Translations under genes and position numbers: made by a program
Shown here: positions 20,740 through 29,565 of the stretch, piece by piece
Layout of the letters: the number at the start of each line of letters is the position of its first letter
Position numbering within the stretch: the first letter of the stretch is position 1
NCBI GenBank assembly: GCA_002309575.1
Contig: DBXP01000022.1
Span: forward strand, 1 to 31,170
Direction: 5' to 3'
DNA: 31,170 nucleotides
DNA from: a bacterium UBP6_UBA1209
Lineage (GTDB): Bacteria > UBP6 > UBA1177
Notes under the pieces: model-generated
What the model was told of the DNA's origin: nothing
Databases searched by the model: none
What the model saw: only the letters and a program-made list of their open reading frames with translations

Positions 20740-21612
20740 TCAGTTGTTAGCCAAAAGCAGCTCGGTGGCGCCAAATGCGCCGGACTCTGTTCCAAGACCT
20801 GCGCGGACGATTTTAACCTGTCTTGCGCTGATCGAAAAGGCGTATTCCGAAACTATCCTTCGTACAGGTGCAAGCAGCGTCTCTCCGAGAGATGAAACAC
20901 CGCCTCCGATAACGATGATTTCGGGATTAAGAAGTGTCGTTACGTTTGCAAGGAAGATCCCGAGCCCGTTTGTGAGGAACTCAAGGGCCCTTTCCGCGCC
21001 TGGGTCGCCCTTTTCCAGAAGTGCCGCAAGCGCAGTTGCCGGAATTCCGAAAAGCCTCTCGATCGACGGTCCGGAGAAGCTCTTTTCCATGATGTCGCGG
21101 TTTAGAAGGCGCATTCTGCCGAACTCTCCGGCGCCTCCGCCGAAGCCGTGGTAGATCCTGCCGTCAACGATTATTGCGGCCCCGATCCCGGTGCTTACAG
21201 TGATATAGAAAACATGGTTGCAACCTCTGGCCGCACCGATCCTGGCCTCTGCGAGACCTGCTACTCTTGCATCGTTTTCCACGGCGACCGGCACCTTGAA
21301 CTCATCGGAGAGGATCTTTTTCACTTCGATATCTTTCCACCCTGAAAGGTTGGGGCAGTCGTAGACAAGTCCGCTTTCCGGGTCTACCGGTCCCGGAACT
21401 CCGATACCGATACCGCTGAGCTCCTCAGGAGCGATCCCGGCCTCTTTGCAGGAGCTGCAAATCGATGCCGAGATGTTTGAAAAAACCCTGGTCACGCCGC
21501 TTTCAGCTTCTGTCGGGATCTTTGTTCTGCCGAGCAAATTCCGGTTTTTATCGACTACGACCGTTAAGATTTTAGTTCCGCCAAGGTCGACGCCGGCAAA
21601 AAAATCTGCCAT
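20740..21612 (-). CDS. ROK-family sugar (or nucleoside) kinase
   Basis: This 290-residue cytosolic kinase has the phosphate-binding start FAGVDLGGTKI, then GVPGPVDPESG, the catalytic aspartate D114 in VENDARVAGLAEA, the phosphate-2 region STGIGAAIIVDG, and a late IIVIGGGVS adenosine motif. The ROK zinc site, normally C-x-C-G-x-x-G-C-x-E after GEIGH, is absent: the region reads GGAGEFGRMRLLNRDIMEKS with no cysteines. The usual substrates are glucose or N-acetylated hexoses. The adjacent nucleoside transporter raises a nucleoside or ribose-type substrate as an alternative. It starts from AAGGAGG before ATG and follows an unknown gene by 22 bases. Confidence 0.88.
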   Translation of the reverse strand: MADFFAGVDLGGTKILTVVVDKNRNLLGRTKIPTEAESGVTRVFSNISASICSSCKEAGIAPEELSGIGIGVPGPVDPESGLVYDCPNLSGWKDIEVKKILSDEFKVPVAVENDARVAGLAEARIGAARGCNHVFYITVSTGIGAAIIVDGRIYHGFGGGAGEFGRMRLLNRDIMEKSFSGPSIERLFGIPATALAALLEKGDPGAERALEFLTNGLGIFLANVTTLLNPEIIVIGGGVSSLGETLLAPVRRIVSEYAFSISARQVKIVRAGLGTESGAFGATELLLANN

Positions 21613-21634
21613 ATTTTCGCCTCCTTAAAGACTT

Positions 21635-22642
21635 TTAAAGTGATTTATTAACAAAAAAAGTCGGGATCTCTTTCGTTATGACCGACTGTATTGCTGAAAT
21701 CTCGTCCGGTGCCAGCGATCTGACAAGGACAACGATCTCAGTCTCAAGTCTACCATTTTTGTGCTTAATTTCTATAGAAAAGGAGCTGTTTTTTATGCTG
21801 ATCTCTTTTGGTGAAGCGGGTGTGCTGTCTGGAAGTGAAATACGGTAGATCCCGTGGTAGCTGCCGTGCGGGCTGTTTTTTGCCTCAAACTGCGGGAGCT
21901 GGACGCCTCTGATATTTTTACCGACAATCTTATAAGTGCCGGGTGCTGGCGGAAGTGCTTGAAATTCTTCTGCTTTCAATCCGACAGACCTTGGCAGTTC
22001 AGACGAGTCGTAGGGGAGTGTAGCCTCGGTAATGATCTCGATTTCAAAGTTGTTTTTATCGTCTGTTTTAAGAGCAAAGGATTCTCTGAGCGGAAGAGCC
22101 GGCTTCCAGGCGCCGTTTTGAAAAATAAAGACCGGATGCATAGGCTTGCCGAGTCGGTTCCGGTAGAGGTCATATTCCGATTTGGTAAGAACTTCGCCGT
22201 TTTCGTCCTGGTTCTCTTCAAAATTTGAGCTGCTGTCGAAAAAAAGTGTCGAATCCGCGGAGGATATGCTTTGCCATCCGTCGGCAAGATCGATTTTTTT
22301 AAAGACTCGGTTTACCGCAAAAAACTTTCTTGACGGGAAGAAGTGAACATCCCTCATGCACAGCTTTTTGCTGCGGAAGAAGAGCTCTCCGCGTGATAAT
22401 TTATTTTTTTCGGAACAGTCAAGCTCCTCGATAATGGGGATATTCCTCGCCAAAATGAGGGAAGCCCCCTCTTCGGAGATGCAGTTTCCGTAGTTTTTCA
22501 GATAATCGCGTGCAGTCGAGACATCTCCGGGACGCAGTGAAACAGCTTCATAGAGTTGTTGGTATTCGAAGCCGAGCCTTTGACAATCCGGTGAATAATT
22601 CTCTGAAATTACAAAGAAAAGAAGCGATAAGAGAGGAAGCAC
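21635..22642 (-). CDS. Hypothetical protein, probably exported
   Basis: This 335-residue protein starts at GTG, overlapping the rplS stop codon by one base (TAGTG). It begins with a short hydrophobic stretch, MLPLLSLLFFVISENYSPDC, that could be a signal sequence, though it lacks a basic start. A helical Cys-containing region (about 20-100) follows. The C-terminal half has regular predicted strands, including PGTYKIVGKNIRGVQLPQFE and YHGIYRISLPDS, and ends at FFVNKSL. I do not recognise the family and see no catalytic motif. Position suggests translation coupled to rplS, but the content does not look ribosomal. Confidence 0.75.
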   Translation of the reverse strand: MLPLLSLLFFVISENYSPDCQRLGFEYQQLYEAVSLRPGDVSTARDYLKNYGNCISEEGASLILARNIPIIEELDCSEKNKLSRGELFFRSKKLCMRDVHFFPSRKFFAVNRVFKKIDLADGWQSISSADSTLFFDSSSNFEENQDENGEVLTKSEYDLYRNRLGKPMHPVFIFQNGAWKPALPLRESFALKTDDKNNFEIEIITEATLPYDSSELPRSVGLKAEEFQALPPAPGTYKIVGKNIRGVQLPQFEAKNSPHGSYHGIYRISLPDSTPASPKEISIKNSSFSIEIKHKNGRLETEIVVLVRSLAPDEISAIQSVITKEIPTFFVNKSL

Positions 22643-23001
22643 TACCAGATATTTTTCGGTTTGATTCTGGCTGCGTTGCCCTTACGGAGCCTCTGATAAT
22701 AGAGTTTGCCTCTTCTTACAAGACCTCTGTTTACAAGGACTATCTTTTCAAGCATCGGAGAATGAAGCGGGATGATCTTCTCGACACCGAAGCCGCCCGA
22801 GAACTTTCTGACGGTGATCGTGGTGCGGTTGTTGTCTCTGCCGTTTTTAATGGCGATGACATCACCTCTGAAGACCTGGATACGAACCTTTTCGCCTTCG
22901 ATTATACGGGTATGGACCTCGATTTTATCACCGGGTTTTACGTAGTAGTGGTCAATTCTTCTCTGCTGATTTTCAAGTTTCTGAATAATTTCGTTTGCCA
23001 T
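22642..23001 (-). CDS. rplS: 50S ribosomal protein L19
   Basis: This 119-residue protein matches L19 along its length: MANEIIQKLE, the central PGDKIEVHTRIIEGEKVRIQ, VFRGDVIAI, ITVRKFSGGFGVEKIIPLHS and the C-terminal RGLVRRGKLYYQRLRKGNAARI. L19 sits at the 30S-50S interface. It has AAGGAG upstream of ATG, follows the SPOUT methyltransferase by 33 bases, and is in the normal trmD-rplS order. Confidence 0.98.
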   Translation of the reverse strand: MANEIIQKLENQQRRIDHYYVKPGDKIEVHTRIIEGEKVRIQVFRGDVIAIKNGRDNNRTTITVRKFSGGFGVEKIIPLHSPMLEKIVLVNRGLVRRGKLYYQRLRKGNAARIKPKNIW

Positions 23002-23034
23002 TTTTAACTCCTTAAAAAATAAAGCGCGGGTATA

Positions 23035-23583
23035 TTAGTCACGACCGGCTATCCTGTCAATAAAAATTGAAACGGCACTCCGGACACTGAGGTGGTTGTA
23101 ACCGGTCCTGATGTCTATCGGCTCGAGCATAAAGTCTAGTGAATCCAGAAAGTTATCTGCCATTCCGCCGGCTGTTCCGAAGAGTATCAGAACGGGTTTG
23201 TCCGCGAGTTTTTTTAGCTCCGGGATCGAGACGGTTTTTTCTTTTTTTCTTGCTGTGGTTCCTGCAACTGCCGGTTTTTGCCCGGTCCGCTTTTCGATTT
23301 CCGCCTTGGCATCATCAAGCGACGGGACGATCTGCATACACTCAAGCGCACGGAACCGGTCGGGGTTGTAATCTTTGCCGCTTCCTTTTGTCCAGTGGCT
23401 CTTCAGCGATTCCGCGATGGCGCGCATCTGCGGGTCAGGATGGATGACAAAGTAACCTCCGAGGCCATAAGTTGCTGTAACTCTTGCAATATCGTGAAGA
23501 TCCATGTTGGTGATCGATGAAGTTATGACACTGCCGTTGCGCAGAACGGGGTTGTGGATAAGCCCGACAAATATGTTTTTCAT
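23035..23583 (-). CDS. SPOUT-type SAM-dependent RNA methyltransferase (PF09936 type)
   Basis: This 182-residue protein has the family features MKNIFVGLIHNPVLRNG and TSSITNMDLHDIARV at the start and the trefoil-knot SAM site near the end: PVLILFGTAGGMADNF, then NHLSVRSAVSIFIDRI. The RNA target is not established. The gene sits between trmD and rplS, as known for this family. It overlaps trmD by four bases (ATGA), so the two are translationally coupled. Confidence 0.88.
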   Translation of the reverse strand: MKNIFVGLIHNPVLRNGSVITSSITNMDLHDIARVTATYGLGGYFVIHPDPQMRAIAESLKSHWTKGSGKDYNPDRFRALECMQIVPSLDDAKAEIEKRTGQKPAVAGTTARKKEKTVSIPELKKLADKPVLILFGTAGGMADNFLDSLDFMLEPIDIRTGYNHLSVRSAVSIFIDRIAGRD

Positions 23584-24296
23584 TTCAGATTCTCCCAGAA
23601 ATCAGGCGGAAGCTTCGAGATAAGATCTGGTCTGGTCTTTGCGGTTTTTGCGAGAGAGTTTCTAAGGCGCCAGGCTTCGATTTTTGCATGGTCTCCGCCG
23701 GTCAACACCTTCGGGATCTTAAGTCCCCGGTATTCACGCGGCATGGTGTACTGGTCGTGTTCCAGCAGCGGAAGCGAGAATGATTCGTTCTGGAAGGATT
23801 CCTCGTTGCCTAGAACTCCCGGGAGAAGCCTTGTCACGGCATCGATCACTGAAATCGCAGCGGTTTCGCCCCCGGTCAGGACATAGTCCCCGACAGAGAG
23901 CTCGACGGCTCCGGAAAGTTCGATAAAGCGCTGGTCTATGCCTTCGTAGTGGCCGCAGACGATGATCATGTGCTCGCAGTTTTCGGCGAGGTCGGTAGCG
24001 GTGTTCTGGTTAAAGAGCTTTCCTCTCGGCGACATCAGGAATGTGACTGTCTTTTCGGTTTTAGGGATCGCCTCCCATGCTGGAACTATGACTTCGGGTT
24101 TCATCACGAGCCCGGCGCCTCCGCCGTAGGGTGAATCATCGACCTGTCTGCGGGTCCCGAGACCGAAATCTCGGATCTGGTGAAGTTCGACATCGATGAT
24201 CTTTTTGTCGATGGCACGTTTCACCATGCTGACAGAAAAGGGTGACTCAAAAAACTCCGGGAAGAGTGTCAGAATGTCAATCTTGAGTTGCTTCAT
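23580..24296 (-). CDS. trmD: tRNA (guanine-37-N1)-methyltransferase
   Basis: This 238-residue enzyme methylates G37 of tRNAs that read CNN codons, preventing frameshifts. Visible motifs are ILTLFPEFF at the start, DDSPYGGGAGLVMKPEV at about 53-69, CGHYEGIDQRF at about 114-124 and LSVGDYVLTGGE at about 133-144 (the knotted SAM site), with the catalytic region EYRGLKIPKVLTGGDH later. Length is standard. The start overlaps the upstream LpoA-like gene by 20 bases. The common upstream partners rpsP and rimM are missing here. Confidence 0.98.
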   Translation of the reverse strand: MKQLKIDILTLFPEFFESPFSVSMVKRAIDKKIIDVELHQIRDFGLGTRRQVDDSPYGGGAGLVMKPEVIVPAWEAIPKTEKTVTFLMSPRGKLFNQNTATDLAENCEHMIIVCGHYEGIDQRFIELSGAVELSVGDYVLTGGETAAISVIDAVTRLLPGVLGNEESFQNESFSLPLLEHDQYTMPREYRGLKIPKVLTGGDHAKIEAWRLRNSLAKTAKTRPDLISKLPPDFWENLK

Positions 24297-26388
24297 AGGC
24301 GCTTTCCTGTTGGTTTTGCTGGGGATTCTGAACAGATTTTTCCTTTTCTCTCTTCTCTTCCTCTTTCCGTTTCATCTCCTCTTCGATCTGAGCCGGGGTC
24401 ATGAAGGGCTCCTTTTTTCTGCCTATCATGATCGCGCTGCGTCCGGCGAGGCGGTTTTTGTCGTCGAATTTTACAGGCACTGCCGAGAGAAGGGATGTGT
24501 ATTCCGTAGATTTGATGACCTCGACAAATTCGCCGATGTCGTTTTTCGCGGATTTGTTCAGCGCGGAGTAGAGCAGATCAGCGGTTTCGGCTACGAGCTG
24601 TTCGATGAAGTAGGGCTGGCGTTTGCCGTTTTCGAAAAACTTCGAGTTGAGCTCCCTCAGCTTGGGATTGTTCTCGCTCGTATCGTTGAGCGGGGCGTAG
24701 ACGACCATTCCGTCAACAAGTTTGTCGAGCTGTTCGATGCTCTTTTTGTTGCTTGAGATCTCCGAAAGACTCAAAACCAGTATCTGTTGGATATCCCAGT
24801 CGTATCCGTCCTTTCTGAGATCCTGCTTTTTCTGGGATACAGCGCGGTTCAGATACTTCTGGAAATATGCAAATTCAACGTTGACATAGGGAAACGACGG
24901 GAGAAGCATCGCTGTCTGTGCCGGCGGTGTCAGAACAACGAGCGTGTCAAAATCGCACTTGCCGGGGATCGACTTTTCGAAACGGTCGAGAGCGCGTTTC
25001 ATCATTGCGTCGGTGGTGAATTTCTCTTTGTTGCGGTATTTGAAGACCCTTAAGACCTCGGCGTAGTTGTCCTGTTTGCCTACGACCTCCTCAACATCGT
25101 CGAAAAAGGCGTTGTCTGATGGAGAAATATCAATCAAATCAGTGACTTGACCGCCGTTTTCCTCGATTTTCCTCCAGTAGATGTCCCTGAGCTTGCGCCC
25201 GTTGAAGTCGTTGATGTAGGCTATCGCAAAGTTCTTTTTTTCTCTTTCGCCGGTTGCGTACTTCAGCAGATTTTCAGCCTCAAGCTCCCGCGAAGGCATC
25301 ACGTTGAAGAGCAGGGGATTGTTTGATGTATCGATTGTCGGGATGTAGGCGACAACGGGAACTGAGTACTCGGCGGATTTTTGAACGATCTCCTCGGCAA
25401 AGTCCGGTGCAAAGAAGGGCCCCATCGCGGCGAAACATTTTTTCTCTTTTGCCTGCTTCAGCGCGCCGTCGATTTCGGAACGTTCAGAATACGATATCGG
25501 CACGATATTAAGTTTCATTTTACGGTAATCTTTGAAGTACCAGCCGATAAAGCTTGTGATCACCTCATTGAATTTGCTCCACTTTTCTTCCATAGAGAGC
25601 AGAACGCAGAGGTTGTTCCAATCCGGTTTGTAGTCTGGATCGAATGTCGGGACCACAGCTTCGGCGGAAACTTCGCCGGCCGCCTCTTCGCCTTCTGCTC
25701 CGGATGTCTCCTCCGTTTCTGCAGCGGGATTTATCTGATCTTCGTCGGGGGCCACCGCATTAGCGTCGTTTTTGCCGGGGTTCATCAGCTCTTCACTGAC
25801 CTCTTCCAGATTGTTGAGGGCGTTGTTGAAGTCTTTTTCGTTCGACGGAGAGAGCTTGAGCCATTTTTCAAGCGCATCCTCTATATTTTTCTGCTTGACC
25901 TCGTCCAGCTTCGAATACCAGAAAGCCGCCTTGTCGATCCGCTTCGAGTAGAGGAAGGAGAGGAAGACGGTCTTTGAAGCCTTGATTTTTTCCGCTGGTT
26001 CGAGCGTCGTGTAGACATGGAGTATCCACTTGAGCGCGTCGTTATACTGCTTTTCGTTGAAGGCTGCCTCGCCGGCCATGAGATGGATCTCGACCGTGAA
26101 GGGCGCCGTCTCCTTTATTGTTTCAAAAACAGTAAGTGATTCTTTATAGTTATTCATCTTGAAAAGGGCGCGTCCCTTCCAGAATGAAAGGTGGGTGAGC
26201 TGCCACTTGGCCCATTTGAGATCTGAAAGGGTGTCAGTGTATTCGACAACTCCGGCGGAATCCCCGGCTGCATCAAGTTCCGCGACCCTCTTTTCGACAT
26301 CTCCCCAGTCAGGGTCGGCGGAGGCTACTGCTGTTGTGTAGGAGCAGGAGACAAGAAAAATCAGGAAAAAGTATAGAAATTTTTTCAT
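24277..26388 (-). CDS. LpoA-like lipoprotein: TPR region plus periplasmic-binding domain
   Basis: This 703-residue lipoprotein has the signal MKKFLYFFLIFLVSC. Helical TPR-like repeats at about 25-200 include WKGRALFKMNNYKESLTVFE and AGEAAFNEKQYNDALKWILH. An acidic Ala/Glu linker (about 210-245) follows, then a type I periplasmic-binding domain (about 270-660) with KKCFAAMGPFFAPDFAEEIV, YSVPVVAYIPT and FAIAYINDFNGRKL. The Glu/Lys/Gln-rich tail is probably disordered. The arrangement matches penicillin-binding-protein activators and ABC-type ligand sensors; a role in peptidoglycan synthesis is inferred. The ATG at 26388, with GAGG upstream, is preferred to an in-frame TTG at 26400. It overlaps trmD. 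Confidence 0.82.
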   Translation of the reverse strand: MKKFLYFFLIFLVSCSYTTAVASADPDWGDVEKRVAELDAAGDSAGVVEYTDTLSDLKWAKWQLTHLSFWKGRALFKMNNYKESLTVFETIKETAPFTVEIHLMAGEAAFNEKQYNDALKWILHVYTTLEPAEKIKASKTVFLSFLYSKRIDKAAFWYSKLDEVKQKNIEDALEKWLKLSPSNEKDFNNALNNLEEVSEELMNPGKNDANAVAPDEDQINPAAETEETSGAEGEEAAGEVSAEAVVPTFDPDYKPDWNNLCVLLSMEEKWSKFNEVITSFIGWYFKDYRKMKLNIVPISYSERSEIDGALKQAKEKKCFAAMGPFFAPDFAEEIVQKSAEYSVPVVAYIPTIDTSNNPLLFNVMPSRELEAENLLKYATGEREKKNFAIAYINDFNGRKLRDIYWRKIEENGGQVTDLIDISPSDNAFFDDVEEVVGKQDNYAEVLRVFKYRNKEKFTTDAMMKRALDRFEKSIPGKCDFDTLVVLTPPAQTAMLLPSFPYVNVEFAYFQKYLNRAVSQKKQDLRKDGYDWDIQQILVLSLSEISSNKKSIEQLDKLVDGMVVYAPLNDTSENNPKLRELNSKFFENGKRQPYFIEQLVAETADLLYSALNKSAKNDIGEFVEVIKSTEYTSLLSAVPVKFDDKNRLAGRSAIMIGRKKEPFMTPAQIEEEMKRKEEEKREKEKSVQNPQQNQQESAYEATQD

Positions 26389-26402
26389 TTGTTTCCTCAA
26401 AA

Positions 26403-27458
26403 CTAAAAATCAGGATACTTAAGCGTCTCAGGTACAAAAAAGGTTTTGTACAGGTGGATTGTGTAGGAATCTGTCAAAGAGGCAATAAAATCGGCGACAT
26501 TTATCTCTTTTTCCTTGTCGATCTCCAAAACCATCGAGCGTTCCACGAAGCGGTCGTAGTTTTCCATGATGTAGTAAAAGAGCTGTTCGACGATGCGTTC
26601 CGCCTTTGCAAATTCTTTTTTTATAGCCTTGTTCTCGTAGATGTTCGAGAACATGAAAGCACGCAGATCGTTGATGATATTGACCATTTTTTCAGAAAAG
26701 CGGATGATCCTGTCACCTGCCTCAAGCGCTTCAAAGCTGTTTTCGATAAGGTCGGTGGTCATAGCGTTGATGCGCTGAGAGTTCCTTTCGCCGAGGATAT
26801 CGCGGAACGGTACATCTTTGGGATCCAGAAAGCCTCCGCGGACGGCGTCGTCGATGTCGTGGTTGAGGTAGGCGATGATATCGGAAAAGCGGATGATCTG
26901 CCCTTCGAGAGTCTCCGGGATCCCGTTTCTCGTGACGAGCGGACCTTTTCCCTTCGAGTGGCAGACGATCCCGTTGCGGACCTCGTAGGTCAGGTTTAAC
27001 CCCTGGCCGTTCTTTGCAAGCAGATCCACGACACGCAGGCTCTGTTTTTCGTGGCGGAAGCCGTTTTTCAGGATCTGGTTCAGCATGTGTTCGCCGGAGT
27101 GGCCGAAGGGTGTGTGCCCGAGGTCGTGTCCGAGACCTATCGCCTCGGTGAGCGATTCGTTCAGAAGCAGGGCCTTGGCGACGGTCCGCCCGATCTGAGT
27201 CACTTCGAGTGTATGGGTCATCCGGTTGCTGAAGTTGCTCCCCTTGGGTGAAAGAAAAACCTGTGTCTTGTCTGCAAGCCTGCGGAATGCCTTTGTATGG
27301 ACGATGCGGTCCCGGTCGTGCTGAAAGGCCGGTCTGATCGTGCAGGGTTCTTCGGGCTTCATCCTGCCTTTGCTGGAGGCGCTCAGCGCCGCGTATTTTG
27401 AAAGCTCGCGTCTTTCGATCTCTTCGAGATGCTCTCTTATGTTGTTCGGTACCACCAT
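26403..27458 (-). CDS. dgt: dGTPase-like deoxynucleotide triphosphohydrolase (HD domain)
   Basis: This 351-residue enzyme cleaves dGTP or other dNTPs to the deoxynucleoside and triphosphate. Features are RRLADKTQVF, the metal ligand H82 in MTHTLEVTQIGRT, H111-D112 in LGHDLGHTPFGH, and the last ligand in IIRFSDIIAYLNHDIDDA. The tail of about 70 residues is helical. I prefer the ATG at 27458 over the GTG at 27488, because the first residues of the longer form do not look like the family and lack a ribosome-binding site; support for either is modest. It is 14 bases upstream of the LpoA-like gene and divergent from plsC. Confidence 0.92.
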   Translation of the reverse strand: MVVPNNIREHLEEIERRELSKYAALSASSKGRMKPEEPCTIRPAFQHDRDRIVHTKAFRRLADKTQVFLSPKGSNFSNRMTHTLEVTQIGRTVAKALLLNESLTEAIGLGHDLGHTPFGHSGEHMLNQILKNGFRHEKQSLRVVDLLAKNGQGLNLTYEVRNGIVCHSKGKGPLVTRNGIPETLEGQIIRFSDIIAYLNHDIDDAVRGGFLDPKDVPFRDILGERNSQRINAMTTDLIENSFEALEAGDRIIRFSEKMVNIINDLRAFMFSNIYENKAIKKEFAKAERIVEQLFYYIMENYDRFVERSMVLEIDKEKEINVADFIASLTDSYTIHLYKTFFVPETLKYPDF

Positions 27459-27598
27459 TTTTGTCCCGTAAAAAAGCAATAAGGTCACTATTTTACAAAA
27501 AAAATGAGATTTTTCGATTTTTGTTGAAAAAAAGAGGTTATTTATTTGAAAAAATGGCTAAAATATCCGGCAACGCGTGAATTTGTCCAGAGGTGATT

Positions 27599-28324
27599 AT
27601 GCGTCTTCGTTTTATTTTTGTTGCGGTTTGTCTGTTCTTATATGTTTTTATAGGGCTTCTCTGCTATCCGTTTTACATCCTGAGCAACCGGCGGATGTTC
27701 AACTTTCTTGTCAGATTCTGCGCGGTGATGGTCCTTAAGCTTGCCGGGATCAAATTTGAGGTTACAGGGCTTGAACACATTACGTCCGGAGAAAAATATC
27801 TGATCGTCAGCAACCATCAGAGTATCGTGGATATTCCGGTTATTGCGGCTGCACTTCCCGTGAACCTGCGGATATTCGCCAAAAAGGAGATCGCCAGAGT
27901 TCCGCTTTTCGGGCAGGTGATCTGGCTCTACGACTTTGTCTTTGTCGACCGCAGAAGCCGTTACAATTCGGTCAAGTCTGTAAAAATAATGGCAAAAAAG
28001 ATGAAATTTTGCTCGTTCCTGGTCTTCCCCGAGGGCACCCGCACAAAAACCGGTTTCGTCGGCAGATTCAAATCGGCGTGCCTCTTTCCCGCGTTCGACA
28101 ACAACGTCCGTGTTTTGCCGGTAGCGCTGCTTGACGCAAATAAAATCGTGGCTCCCGGCAAACAGGAGGTCCGCCGCGGAACGGTTCACCTCAAGGTCTT
28201 CGAACCCGTGACCCCGCTCGAGGGTGAAAGCCGCCAGGAACTTGCCGACAGACTTCAGAAGATCATCGCCGATTATGTCGATCCGACGGTCGGTCCGAAG
28301 CCGGAAGAGGAGGCTGAAGGTTAA
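27599..28324 (+). CDS. plsC: 1-acyl-sn-glycerol-3-phosphate acyltransferase
   Basis: This 241-residue inner-membrane enzyme adds the second acyl chain to lysophosphatidate, giving phosphatidic acid. An N-terminal hydrophobic anchor (about 3-26) is followed by the acyltransferase motifs NHQSIVD (the NHx4D catalytic pair), the arginine-containing region FVFVDRRSR, FPEGTRTKTG and VLPVALLD. The C-terminus is Glu/Pro-rich. The ATG at 27599 is chosen because AGAGGTGAT lies just upstream; an in-frame GTG two codons earlier is inside that site. It is divergent from dgt and convergent with the DUF1566 lipoprotein. Confidence 0.95.
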   Translation: MRLRFIFVAVCLFLYVFIGLLCYPFYILSNRRMFNFLVRFCAVMVLKLAGIKFEVTGLEHITSGEKYLIVSNHQSIVDIPVIAAALPVNLRIFAKKEIARVPLFGQVIWLYDFVFVDRRSRYNSVKSVKIMAKKMKFCSFLVFPEGTRTKTGFVGRFKSACLFPAFDNNVRVLPVALLDANKIVAPGKQEVRRGTVHLKVFEPVTPLEGESRQELADRLQKIIADYVDPTVGPKPEEEAEG

Positions 28325-28374
28325 ATCTTCCGATCCATCAGTCCCGTCTGTTTTGCTTCCAGGCTGGAGATATC

Positions 28375-29475
28375 TTATCTGATGCAGCGGACATGACCCT
28401 GGTTGTTGTCCGGCTGCAGATATCCGATAGAACCGTCGTAATAGAGCATTGCGATAACCAGTTCGGTATTATTGTTCACGTCGCTTTGCGATGACCAGAA
28501 AAATTTGTACGGACCGTCGCCGAACACGTTCGTTTTGATTTCGGCGCTGTTGCATCCGCTGCAGTCTATGCTCCAGCAGTCGCTGTGCTTCGTGCATTCG
28601 TCCGTGATCCCGCACGATCCGCCGGGAGCTGTTTTATCGCAGTTCCTGACAAGAGTCCTGAGTTCGCTCACTGTAGGAAGTCTCCAGTCTGAGAAACCGT
28701 CTTCCTCTAGGTTTTCGCAGTAGGTTTTCGATTCCGCCCAGTTTTTATGTTCGATCTCCGCCGACCATGTGCGTCCGCCGATAGTGCGGGAAAAGCAGTC
28801 GTCTCCGTTCCAGAGAGCTTCCGGTTTACATTCGCATGCATAAGTGTTGTCATACCCGTTGAAGGTGCATCTTCCGGTCGAATTCACGAGAGCGCCGCAC
28901 GGATCCTCTTCCACGCACGGATCTGCGACGCATTTGTTCTCGTAATAGAGGAACGCCAGATCTTCGCTGCATTTGAAACGGCAGAGGTTCTCTTCGGGCT
29001 CGGAATCGCTGTATTCCCCGAATGCTTCAGGGACCCAGTCTGTTCCGTTCCAAGTCTGTTCGATAGTTCCCGTCCCGTACCATTCCGCGTTTTCGGGGAG
29101 CCATTCGCAATCTACGACCCTTGTAACAGAAGAGTCTTCATCCGGAGTTTCCGCGTCACCGTCCTCTTCCGGGGTTTCTGCGTCACCGTCTTCATCGTCG
29201 TCCGATCCTTCGTCAGGCGTTCCGTCAGGCTCTTCGGTATCATCTCTCTCTGTGTCGTCATCAGTCGGCCCTTCCGGTTCCTCGTCGTCTCTCTGAGGTT
29301 CGACGGAGTCACCGTCGGCAGCCGGCTCGCCGTGTTCTTCGTCATTTGTTTCGATATCGGCATCTTCGATGAGATCGGTATCGTTTAAACCGGGTTCATT
29401 GTTCTTTTCGGAACTTCCGCAGCCCGCAAAAAGGAAAACCGTTAAAAGAAGGATCAAAAGTGAAAGTTTTTTCAT
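28375..29475 (-). CDS. DUF1566 (Lcl-like) lipoprotein with acidic linker
   Basis: This 366-residue surface or periplasmic lipoprotein has the signal MKKLSLLILLLTVFLFAGC. A long Asp/Glu linker (about 31-115, including DGDAETPEEDGDAETPDED) follows. Next come a Cys module with Trp-rich strands (CEWLPENAEWYGTGTIEQTW), an EGF-like piece (DPCVEEDPCGALVNSTGRC to ACECKPEALWNGDDC) and a C-terminal DUF1566 domain. That domain has the pattern NWAESKTYCENL, DWRLPTVSELRTLV, FWSSQSD and HVRCIR. DUF1566 domains are C-type-lectin-like in look; their ligands are mostly unknown. GAGG lies upstream of ATG. Confidence 0.9.
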   Translation of the reverse strand: MKKLSLLILLLTVFLFAGCGSSEKNNEPGLNDTDLIEDADIETNDEEHGEPAADGDSVEPQRDDEEPEGPTDDDTERDDTEEPDGTPDEGSDDDEDGDAETPEEDGDAETPDEDSSVTRVVDCEWLPENAEWYGTGTIEQTWNGTDWVPEAFGEYSDSEPEENLCRFKCSEDLAFLYYENKCVADPCVEEDPCGALVNSTGRCTFNGYDNTYACECKPEALWNGDDCFSRTIGGRTWSAEIEHKNWAESKTYCENLEEDGFSDWRLPTVSELRTLVRNCDKTAPGGSCGITDECTKHSDCWSIDCSGCNSAEIKTNVFGDGPYKFFWSSQSDVNNNTELVIAMLYYDGSIGYLQPDNNQGHVRCIR

Positions 29476-29565
29476 TATTTAACCTCTTAAAATATTAATT
29501 TGCCTCCTATTTCCTGCGCAGTTTCTACTGAAAAGCGCGAACGCCGTTATTCTATCACCAATTGT

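Noticed and set aside
28356..28369. CTTCCAGGCTGGAG hairpin between plsC and the DUF1566 gene as a bidirectional terminator
   Set aside because: The stem is short with a mismatch and has no T-tract on either side.
28747..29388. Plus-strand open frame opposite the DUF1566 lipoprotein
   Set aside because: Antisense to the acidic linker, which gives Val/Phe/Ser-rich false translation on the other strand.
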